Shown here: one piece after another, positions 49,301 through 55,442 of the stretch
Layout of the letters: every line of letters starts with the position of its first letter
How positions within the stretch are numbered: the first letter of the stretch is position 1
From: an uncultured Chthoniobacterales bacterium
Lineage (GTDB): Bacteria > Verrucomicrobiota > Verrucomicrobiia > Chthoniobacterales > UBA10450
NCBI GenBank assembly: GCA_902805675.1
Contig: CADCTA010000040.1
Span: 1 to 55,442 of the forward strand
DNA length: 55,442 bases
Reading direction: 5' to 3'
The notes under the pieces: generated by a model
Seen by the model: the letters and a program-made list of their open reading frames with translations, nothing else
Databases searched by the model: none
Told to the model about the DNA's origin: nothing
Translations under genes and position numbers: made by a program

Positions 49301-52300
49301 GGCGGCACCTTCACTTTTGGCGGGCTCGCGCTGAACGCCGGCGCGCTCACCACCTTTCATCTCGGCGCGCCGACTGACACGCCGGCGATCAGCATCAGCA
49401 GTGTGAACGGCCTCAGCCTCAGTGGTCCTTCCACCGTCAGCATCATCAATCTCGGCGGCCTCGGTGCCGGCAGCTATCGCTTGTTCGATTACTCCGGCAC
49501 CGCGCTGTCGAGTATCGCGAACCTGCAGCTTGGCAGCACGCCTGGCGGCGGCTTCAGCTACTCACTCTCGAACAACACCACTGACAGCTCGATCGATCTA
49601 CTCGTCTCGACGTCGGATCAACAGTGGGCTCACGATGCCAGCGGCAACTGGAGCCTGGCCACGAACTGGACGAACGGCGTAACGCCAAATGCTGTCGGCG
49701 CGCAGGCGAACTTCTTCGGTGCAATCAACAACGCGCAGACCGTCACGGTCGACGGCGCGTACACCGTCGGCACGATGACGTTCGATAGCGCACACAGCTA
49801 CACCATCGCGGCCAGCGGAGTCGCCGGTCAGGGCCTGACCCTGAATAACAGTGGCACCGCAACAATCAGCGTCCTGCAAGGCTCGCATACGATTTCGGCA
49901 CCGCTGACGCTCGCCAATAACCTGCAGATCAGCGCGAAATCCGGCACCGCGCTCGACCTGAGTGGCGTGCTTAGCGGTGGTGCGACGGCGTGGAGCATCC
50001 TCAGCGACGGGTCTGGTTCGGTGACGCTTAGCGGATCGGCCGCGAACACCTACTCCGGCTTGCTGACCGTTAGTGCGGGTACGTTGAACTTGAACAAGAA
50101 CTCCGGCGTTGACGCCGTCGGCACCGGCGGTTTGCAGGTGGATGCTGGCGCCACAACCAACCTGCTCGCGTCGCAACAGATCGCTGACGCGGCATCACTC
50201 ACCGTCAACGGCACGCTTGCGCTGGTTGGCGGATCGGAAACAGTCGGCGCGCTGAGTGGTATTGGAAACGTGAGTCTGGGCGAGGGCCGCGTATTAACGA
50301 TCGGCGCTTCGAACAACCTGGACTCGCAATTCGATGGCGTCATCAGCGGCGCCGGCACGATCAGCAAAACAGGCGCCGGAACGCTCGCGCTGACCGCCGC
50401 GAACACATTCGGCGGGGCGGGCCAGACTGTGACCCTGACAAGCGGAAGCCTTCAGGTGTCAGCCGACCAAAACCTCGGGCACGCGGGCAACAGTCTGACG
50501 TTCAACGGCGGCACAGCGCTCTTTTCGGCCGGATTCGACAGCGCTCGGTCGGTTGTTCTCGCCAGCAGCGGCACGTTCAACACCAACAACAACTCCGCGA
50601 CCCTCAGTGGTGTGATTAGCGGCGCCGGCGCCCTCACGAAAGCCGGAGCCGGAACGCTGACACTCAGTGGCAACAACACCTATTCCGGCGGGACGCAGAT
50701 CACCGGTGGCAGCAGCAGCGCAATCTCAATCTCCAGCGCGGCGAATGTCGGCTCGGGAGCGGTGACAATCAGCGGCGGATCGATGCTCACCGGGACGAGC
50801 AGCCTCACGTTATCCAACGGGATCGTTCTCGGAGCGACCGGCGGCAGCACGCAGTCGGATGGCAGCCTTGTTTCCGGAATCGTGAACGTCGCCGCGGGCA
50901 GCACCTTAACCGTCAGTGGCACCGGAATTAGCGAGCTCACCAGCGGCGGCGGCCGACTCGAGAAAACAGGCGACGGCACGCTCTACGTGAACACCGCGAA
51001 CAGCTACAGCGGTGGCACTTTCCTGCATGGAGGCACACTCGTGTTTGCAAACTCCCTCGCGCTCGGGCCCCAGCCTCTCGACAGCCCCACGCAAAACGCG
51101 CTCACCATCAGCAACGGTGCTCACCTGGTTCTTGCCCTCGGTGGGGCGTTCAAGCGCAACGTCTACATCGGCAACGGCGGCGCTGCTTTCGGCGCTCTGG
51201 ATGCAAACACCGTTGCCTTCCGCAACGGCGTCATCTCGAACGTGGCCGCGCAGAGCGGCGGCGTCACGTCCACCAGCGGCACGAACGGCTTCGGCGGTGC
51301 GAACACCTTTAGCGGCAACGTCGTCGTAAGCAGCGGCTCCGCGATCAGCATGAGCCGCGATGTGAATCTCGGTGCCGCCGCAAATGAGATCTTCCTGAAC
51401 AACAACTCGACCCTGAAGATCGAAGATGGCGTCAACATCGTGACAAACTCCGCGGTTCAGGCGACCTTCTCGACCTCGCGCGGAATCAACCTGGTCGGCG
51501 GTCAGGCGACGATCGAGGTCAGCAATACCAACAATGCCGGCAACCCATTGCCGAGCGCACTAGCGGCCCACACGAACACGTTAACGGCGGACGGTCTCGT
51601 CGCCGGCTCCGGCGGACTGGTGAAGTCTGGCGCCGGCACTTTGATCCTCGGAAATTCAGGAAACAGCTACTCCGGCGGCACGACGATCAACGCTGGCACG
51701 TTGAGCGTTGGCGACAATGCGGCGCTCGGCGGAGCAAGCGGTGCGCTGACGATCAACCCGACCGGCACCTTCCAAACGACAGGCACGTTCACCACGTCGC
51801 GCACCGTGACTCTGGGCGGAACGGGCGGTGCGTCGAGCGGCGGCACCTTCGATGTGACATCGACCAATGCGGTCACGCGCACCGGCACAATCGACGGCAC
51901 CGGGAGCCTGACGAAAACCGGAACAGGGACGCTGAGCCTCCTCGGATCGAACAGCTACACCGGCGGCACGTATATTGACGCCGGCACCGTCGCCATTAAC
52001 AGCAGCTCGAGCCTCGGCAGCGTGAGCGGAGCCGCGACGATCGGCAACGCCACCCTCCAGGTGGTGAACGACATCACGTCCAGCCGAAACATCTCCCTCG
52101 CGAACGCGAACAGCACGATGAATGTAAACGCCGGCGCGTCGTATTCGCTGAGCGGCACCCTCAGCGGATCGGGCGTGCTCAACAAGGCCGGCGACGGCGT
52201 CCTGGCGCTCACCGGCACGAATACGTATACCGGTGGAAGCACGATCAACGGCGGCACAGTCGTGGTAAACAGCGGTGCAAGCCTTGGCAACGGCGGCGCG

Positions 52301-53104
52301 CTCACGCTTAACGCCGCCACGCTGAACGTTGCTACCGGCTATACGACCAGCCGCAACATGACCCTCGGCAACGCTGCCAGCACGATCGATGTCGATAGTG
52401 GACAAGCCTACACCGCCAGCGGCGTGTTGAGCGGGAGCGGAGCTCTGAACAAACACGGCAGCGGCACACTGATGCTGACGACGGCGAACACTTTCACTGG
52501 CGCGACGACAGTAAACGCCGGAACTCTGACGGCGGCATCAAACTCTGGAAGCGCGCTCGGCACGACCTCGGCCGTGGTGGTGAATAGCGGTGGCACGCTT
52601 CTCCTCGGCGCCAGCAATCAGGTGAACAACGCCGCGCCGGTGACCCTCGGTGGCGGCACGATCGCCAAAGACAACTTCAGCGAAGGCAGCGCTAGCGCCG
52701 CTGGACTCGGCGCGCTCACTCTCACCGCGAATTCCATCCTGAACTTCGGCACCGGCACCGTCGGCGTTCTCAGCTTCGCCGGCTTCACGCCAGGCGTTGA
52801 TTCCGAGCTTTTCCGCCTCACGGTCGACAACTGGACGGGCCAGGCGAACACAGTCGGTACCGCCAGCAGCGACCGCCTCATCTTCAACTCCGACCAGACT
52901 TCCAACCTGTCGAGCTTCAGCTTCACCGGCTACGCCGACGGCGCGACGCAGTTTAACCTCGGCGGCGGCTACTACGAGATCGCCCCGATGACTCCGGTCC
53001 CGGAGCCATCGACCTACGCTGCTGCAGCGCTCGCGGCCGCGGTCATCGGTCAGCACCTCCTTCGTCGTCGGCGCCGCCAGCGCCTGGCTCGGTCAGCTCC
53101 GTAA
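46358..53104 (+). CDS. giant autotransporter-associated beta-strand-repeat protein with PEP-CTERM sorting signal
   Basis: 2248 residues from GTG 46358 (ATG 46367 is also in frame). N-terminal signal segment about 30-54 (RATSCALFAAVLLLICSATDA), then a very long glycine/threonine/serine/asparagine-rich right-handed beta-helix. I count 14 copies of the passenger-associated repeat, K.G.GTL.L.G.NTY.GGT, at roughly 46.89, 47.17, 47.45, 47.76, 48.47, 48.77, 49.06, 50.36, 50.63, 50.96, 51.62, 51.91, 52.18 and 52.45 kb. The C-terminus carries a PEP-CTERM sorting tail: VPEPST, a hydrophobic helix, then RRRRR. There is no autotransporter beta-barrel, so the tail, cut by an exosortase, is the likely route to the surface or matrix. 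A block of about 1.65 kb is duplicated internally. Probably a surface adhesin or matrix fibre. Confidence 0.92.
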   Translation: MSPMCLRLPAGPGGAVPCQHFRSALERFRILRRATSCALFAAVLLLICSATDAATVRKANNNNALNKNNSWSTGVPTSADIASWDSLVTSANTAAIGGNLSWLGIQITNPGGLVTINGTAGRTLTLGSGGINMSAATQNLNLNAAIMLGAAQTWDVAANRTISAAGIIGGGGRLTKAGAGTLSLTGVNTYTNGTIINGGIVQINTASSLGASTSGVAINSATLQLLAGNTVSNTRGYYLGSASSTIQVDTGSTFTLSGTVANYTSTGSLVKTGAGTLILSAGGANTYGGAGHTTAINGGILQVANDGLLGNSANTISFNGGTLQLSAAFSSARSVLMNGLGTINTNNNSVALSGVVSGTGALTKAGAGTLTLSGNNTFSGGTTVSGGSTSVLSVSSASNLGTGTVTLNGGSELMTTGTMSWSNGAVLGAQGGSLQGDGRTVSGRINTASGTTLTLNGTGITETTAGTGRLEKTGAGTLVMNTANNHTGGTYIHEGVFVFGNTLALGPQPSNDPSFNQLTIDNGAELRLTLGGAFRRNVNIGTGGAVLGATTSTNIAYRNGVLANVTGQSGGVTVASGVNGFGGNNTFTGSVIVQAGAVAAISRDANLGAAANQLFLNGGTLRVEDGVDITGNGGTSTSTVLATFTTNRQINLGAGTNTIEVKNYADTNPSFDTSTSNPVVPAGGRPASHMNTLTVGGAISGAGALVKAGDGTLVLTNTGNSYSGGTIINGGVLSSSDPAALGLATSSMTINPTGVLQATGSYTTSRAVSLGGSGGANSGGTLDITSGAAVTRSGVISGTGSLTKIGSGTLTLSGVNTYTGETFINSGRVNITNNQALGQQPTPGSSLYAVHLANGVTLGYSFSNSANSRQVELAGGAATVDVAGGFSQQQNGLVYGAGGLIKTGAGTQLLTNANTYSGGTTINGGVLQVNNSTGSGTGSGAVTVNSGGTLSGLPTAAGFAAPGTISGSVAVNSGGTVVAQSGGTFTFGGLALNAGALTTFHLGAPTDTPAISISSVNGLSLSGPSTVSIINLGGLGAGSYRLFDYSGTALSSIANLQLGSTPGGGFSYSLSNNTTDSSIDLLVSTSDQQWAHDASGNWSLATNWTNGVTPNAVGAQANFFGAINNAQTVTVDGAYTVGTMTFDSAHSYTIAASGVAGQGLTLNNSGTATISVLQGSHTISAPLTLANNLQISAKSGTALDLSGVLSGGATAWSILSDGSGSVTLSGSAANTYSGLLTVSAGTLNLNKNSGVDAVGTGGLQVDAGATTNLLASQQIADAASLTVNGTLALVGGSETVGALSGIGNVSLGEGRVLTIGASNNLDSQFDGVISGAGTISKTGAGTLALTAANTFGGAGQTVTLTSGSLQVSADQNLGHAGNSLTFNGGTALFSAGFDSARSVVLASSGTFNTNNNSATLSGVISGAGALTKAGAGTLTLSGNNTYSGGTQITGGSSSAISISSAANVGSGAVTISGGSMLTGTSSLTLSNGIVLGATGGSTQSDGSLVSGIVNVAAGSTLTVSGTGISELTSGGGRLEKTGDGTLYVNTANSYSGGTFLHGGTLVFANSLALGPQPLDSPTQNALTISNGAHLVLALGGAFKRNVYIGNGGAAFGALDANTVAFRNGVISNVAAQSGGVTSTSGTNGFGGANTFSGNVVVSSGSAISMSRDVNLGAAANEIFLNNNSTLKIEDGVNIVTNSAVQATFSTSRGINLVGGQATIEVSNTNNAGNPLPSALAAHTNTLTADGLVAGSGGLVKSGAGTLILGNSGNSYSGGTTINAGTLSVGDNAALGGASGALTINPTGTFQTTGTFTTSRTVTLGGTGGASSGGTFDVTSTNAVTRTGTIDGTGSLTKTGTGTLSLLGSNSYTGGTYIDAGTVAINSSSSLGSVSGAATIGNATLQVVNDITSSRNISLANANSTMNVNAGASYSLSGTLSGSGVLNKAGDGVLALTGTNTYTGGSTINGGTVVVNSGASLGNGGALTLNAATLNVATGYTTSRNMTLGNAASTIDVDSGQAYTASGVLSGSGALNKHGSGTLMLTTANTFTGATTVNAGTLTAASNSGSALGTTSAVVVNSGGTLLLGASNQVNNAAPVTLGGGTIAKDNFSEGSASAAGLGALTLTANSILNFGTGTVGVLSFAGFTPGVDSELFRLTVDNWTGQANTVGTASSDRLIFNSDQTSNLSSFSFTGYADGATQFNLGGGYYEIAPMTPVPEPSTYAAAALAAAVIGQHLLRRRRRQRLARSAP
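47156..48849 (+). repeat. internal coding duplication, copy 1
   Basis: About 565 residues that run colinear with 50354-51999. Shared landmarks in order: NTYGGAG, SFNGGTLQ, the GALTKAGAGTLTLSGNNT block, GRLEKTGAGTLV, LALGPQP, LGGAFRRNV, NGFGGNNTF, RDANLGAAAN, EDGV, TINPTGVLQ, SLGGSGGANSGGTLD and GSLTKIGSGTL. Confidence 0.85.
50354..51999 (+). repeat. internal coding duplication, copy 2
   Basis: Partner of 47156-48849, with matching landmarks NTFGGAG, TFNGGTAL, GALTKAGAGTLTLSGNNT, GRLEKTGDGTLY, LALGPQP, LGGAFKRNV, NGFGGANTF, RDVNLGAAAN, EDGV, TINPTGTFQ, TLGGTGGASSGGTFD and GSLTKTGTGTL. Slightly shorter. The copies have diverged at DNA level, so the duplication is not recent. Confidence 0.85.
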
Positions 53105-53330
53105 TCGCCCAGTCGCCAGGCACACTGCTCGACCGAGCGCGGTATGACGAGCTGTGGCCGCGCGCGGATTACCTGCGCGATTGTGCTCCTTGCGCCGCTA
53201 CTCAGACCTCTTCGCGGGAAAACTTCGCACGCGCGCGGCGTATTACTACCGAGTTGGTGAGCGGGTAAATACGTAGGTTGGCATGCCAGCGGCTATAGCC
53301 ACTGCCGCTGTGACGTGGCGCACCCCAATC

Positions 53331-55442
53331 ATGAGCGCCCCCGCGGCGTTGGCATATCGCGTGGCAAGATGCCTCGCACTCGTCTGCCTGACCGCGCTTT
53401 GCTGCGGCCGGGCGGCGGCAAACACCCACACCTGGAACGGGAACGGCGGCAGCCTTCTCTTCAATCTCGGCACCAACTGGACTGGCGGCATACCGCTCAG
53501 CCTCGCCTCCACGAATCTCGCTTTTGCGGGGACGAATAACACCGGCACCCTCGGCAGCCCCGTCTCGCAGAACATCGGCCTCGGCGGCTTCGCGCTCAAT
53601 TCGATCGCCTTCAATAGCGGCGCGAGCAGCTTCTTCCTGGGCGGCGGCGCCTTTGCCTTCAGCGGGACCGCTGCCAGCAGCAACACCATCACGCAGCACG
53701 GGTCGAGCGCCCACAGCGTCGCAAACGCCATCACCACGTCAGGGACAAAAGCCCCGACGATCACCCTGACGGGTGACGGGACTGGCGTCATCACCCTCAG
53801 CGGCCAGATCACGCCGGGGAGCCGAGACTTCGCGATCGTGAAAACCGGCAGCAGCACTTACAGCCTCGCCGGAGCGAACACCTACGGAGGAGCGACGAGC
53901 GTGAACGCCGGCGTGTTGAACATCCAGCACGCGCAGGCGTTGGGATCAACGTCTGGGGCAACGGCGGTGGCAAGCGGCGCCGCCCTCCAGATGCAGGGAG
54001 GCATCGCCGTCGGAGCGGAAGCGCTTACGCTCAACGGCTCCGGCGTTAACAACACCGGCGCGCTCCGCAATATCAGCGGCAACAACTCTTTTGGCGGTGC
54101 CATCGCTCTCGGCTCCGCCACGACGATCGGCTCTGATTCCGGCAATCTGACGCTCGGCGGAGCGATCTCTGGCAACTTCAGCCTCACAAAAGTGGGCGCT
54201 GGCACTGTCACCGTGACCGGCGCGAACACGTTCACGGGCACAGTCACAATCCAGAATGGTACGCTCAGCCTCTCGACCGACGCCTTCGGCAATACCGCGA
54301 ACACCGTGGTAATGGGTGGAAGCGGCACGGCCGGCGCCCTGCAATACACTGGCTCGATCGGAGGCACCACGATGCGGAGCTTTTCGATGGCGGCTGGTGG
54401 CACTGGCATTTTCGACATCACGGCGAGCGCCGCCGCTCTCACCGTAGGCAATGTCATCAACGGCGGCGGTGCCCTCACAAAAACCGGCGCCGGCACCCTC
54501 GTGCTTTCAGCCGTGAACACCTACACCGGCGGTACGACCGTTGCCGCAGGCACGCTGCGACTCAGCGCCGATCAACGTCTCGCCAGTTCCGGCGCCCTCA
54601 CCATCTCGGGCGGAACGCTCGATCTCCAGACGTTCGGCCAATCCGTCGGCGTCCTCACCATGACCGGCGGCTCCGTCACCGGCACCGGGACCCTGACAGC
54701 TTTGTCCTACAACCTGCAAGGCGGCTCGATCACTGCAGCGATGGGCGGTTCCGCGTCGGTCATTAAAAATACTTCAGGAACATTGACGCTGAATTCTGCC
54801 AACACCTACACCGGCAGCACTGCTGTGAACGCGGGCGTGCTTCAGGTGAACATGAACAACGCGCTCGGCACGGCAGCGAATGGCACCACGGTCGCGGCCG
54901 GCGCCGCGCTCCGGCTGAATGCGGTTAACTACTCAACTCTCGAGACATTGACGCTGAACGGCAGCGGCATCGCCAACGGCGGAGCGCTGGTCAACAGCGG
55001 CACGAGCACTTACGCGGGCGCGATCAGCGCCGCGACCCACGCCACGATCAACGCGGGCGGCGGCGTATTGAACCTCACTGGCGGCGTAGCGAAAAATGGC
55101 ACCACCCTGACCATCGCCGGCGGCGGCACCGTGAACATCAACAACAAGGGAATCACCGGCAGCTCGCCAAATTCTGACCTTGTCGTCGACGGCACGACGG
55201 TCGTGCTGAACGCCGCGAGCACTTACAACGGGCCGACCACCATCCAGAACAGCGGGACGTTGCAGCTTGGCGCGAACAATGTCCTGCCCTCATCGCCTCA
55301 GACTGCACTGACCATCAACACCTCGAGCGCGCTGAACCTCGCAGGCTACAGCGACGGTGTCGCGTCGCTCAGCGGCGACACCACCGGCACCGTGCGAAAC
55401 AGCGCAGCGACGACGACCAGCACTCTAACCGTCAACCCAGCC
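53331..55442 (+). CDS. second autotransporter-associated beta-strand-repeat protein (3' partial)
   Basis: An open frame from ATG 53331 to the last base of the window (704 codons, no stop), so the gene is cut by the window edge. An ATG at 53283 is in frame too, but 53331 gives a neat signal peptide (AYRVARCLALVCLTALCCGRAAA). The mature start NTHTWNGNGGSLLFNLGTNWTGGIPLS is the usual beginning of this class (TWNG...NW..G..P). Repeats follow: KTGSSTYSLAGANTYGGATSVNAG, LTKVGAGTVTVTGANTFTG, LTKTGAGTLVLSAVNTYTGGTTVAAG, IKNTSGTLTLNSANTYTGSTAVNAG. It has the same orientation as the 2248-residue protein and begins 226 bp after it. Whether it ends in a PEP-CTERM tail or a barrel is outside the window. 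Confidence 0.88.
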   Translation, partial: MSAPAALAYRVARCLALVCLTALCCGRAAANTHTWNGNGGSLLFNLGTNWTGGIPLSLASTNLAFAGTNNTGTLGSPVSQNIGLGGFALNSIAFNSGASSFFLGGGAFAFSGTAASSNTITQHGSSAHSVANAITTSGTKAPTITLTGDGTGVITLSGQITPGSRDFAIVKTGSSTYSLAGANTYGGATSVNAGVLNIQHAQALGSTSGATAVASGAALQMQGGIAVGAEALTLNGSGVNNTGALRNISGNNSFGGAIALGSATTIGSDSGNLTLGGAISGNFSLTKVGAGTVTVTGANTFTGTVTIQNGTLSLSTDAFGNTANTVVMGGSGTAGALQYTGSIGGTTMRSFSMAAGGTGIFDITASAAALTVGNVINGGGALTKTGAGTLVLSAVNTYTGGTTVAAGTLRLSADQRLASSGALTISGGTLDLQTFGQSVGVLTMTGGSVTGTGTLTALSYNLQGGSITAAMGGSASVIKNTSGTLTLNSANTYTGSTAVNAGVLQVNMNNALGTAANGTTVAAGAALRLNAVNYSTLETLTLNGSGIANGGALVNSGTSTYAGAISAATHATINAGGGVLNLTGGVAKNGTTLTIAGGGTVNINNKGITGSSPNSDLVVDGTTVVLNAASTYNGPTTIQNSGTLQLGANNVLPSSPQTALTINTSSALNLAGYSDGVASLSGDTTGTVRNSAATTTSTLTVNPA

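Noticed and set aside
46606..53056. Numerous minus-strand frames opposite the giant repeat protein
   Set aside because: They arise from the regular GC-rich repeat codons; compositions rich in proline, valine and alanine without motifs. The signal peptide, repeats and PEP-CTERM tail are on the plus strand.
46358..55442. Classical type V autotransporter
   Set aside because: The passenger repeats fit, but the first protein ends in PEP-CTERM with no beta-barrel, and the end of the second is not in the window.

Overview
The window is a GC-rich stretch of ordinary bacterial chromosome that most likely belongs to a Verrucomicrobiota member, probably a soil or metagenome-derived lineage. The lineage call is inference. 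It rests on a giant secreted protein built from autotransporter-associated beta-strand repeats with a PEP-CTERM tail, on verrucomicrobial-style C-terminal repeats (NISTR...MIGGFI) on a secreted metalloprotease, on a 'LERSADFVSW...FWRVR' tail on a secreted esterase, and on dense REP-like palindromes. The first 14 bases equal the end of an Illumina adapter, so the left edge is a sequencing or assembly edge, not a biological one. I see no tRNA, rRNA, CRISPR array, prophage or insertion-sequence transposase, and no stretch over 300 bp without a gene.

Layout. 1-6.9 kb: the 3' part of an ABC-permease-linked M1 peptidase, the RNA helicase rhlE, rsmH away from its usual cell-wall cluster, a small secreted protein, a remnant of a cyclase-family gene, a YihY membrane protein and a D-lactate-type dehydrogenase. 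7-9.9 kb: an ECF42-type sigma factor with its YCII/DGPF partner, divergent from DUF1428 and SRPBCC genes. 9.9-14 kb: a three-domain LigD and an amino-acid permease. 14-18 kb: two tandem secreted paralogues of unknown function, a serine hydrolase and a YkgJ-like protein. 18-31 kb: flavoprotein, EamA exporter, MOSC protein, AlkZ-like glycosylase, metalloprotease, amidohydrolase, orphan CHASE3 sensor, DinB, TPR, TraB/GumN and DUF1697 proteins. 30.7-33 kb: an SPFH protein with a DNA-binding-like tail plus a double zinc-ribbon membrane protein. 34.2-42.9 kb: a probable minus-strand operon of pgi, histidine kinase, NtrC-type regulator, glnD, sugar nucleotidyltransferase and cysteine-desulfurase-like protein. 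43-46.2 kb: a starch-binding-domain esterase and icd. 46.4 kb to the end: the 2248-residue repeat protein and a second repeat protein cut by the window edge.

The most interesting non-gene layer is a set of 13 inverted-repeat elements in three families. Family A (8 copies) sits only downstream of genes, mostly between convergent genes. Family B (4 copies) has ends that begin GTAG followed by a perfect 9-bp hairpin whose variable positions change in a compensatory way in all eight arms, which is the signature of RAYT-mobilised REP units. Family C has one copy. One B and the single C element lie in frame inside ligD, exactly in its two interdomain linkers. A start codon of one secreted protein is supplied by a family A element.
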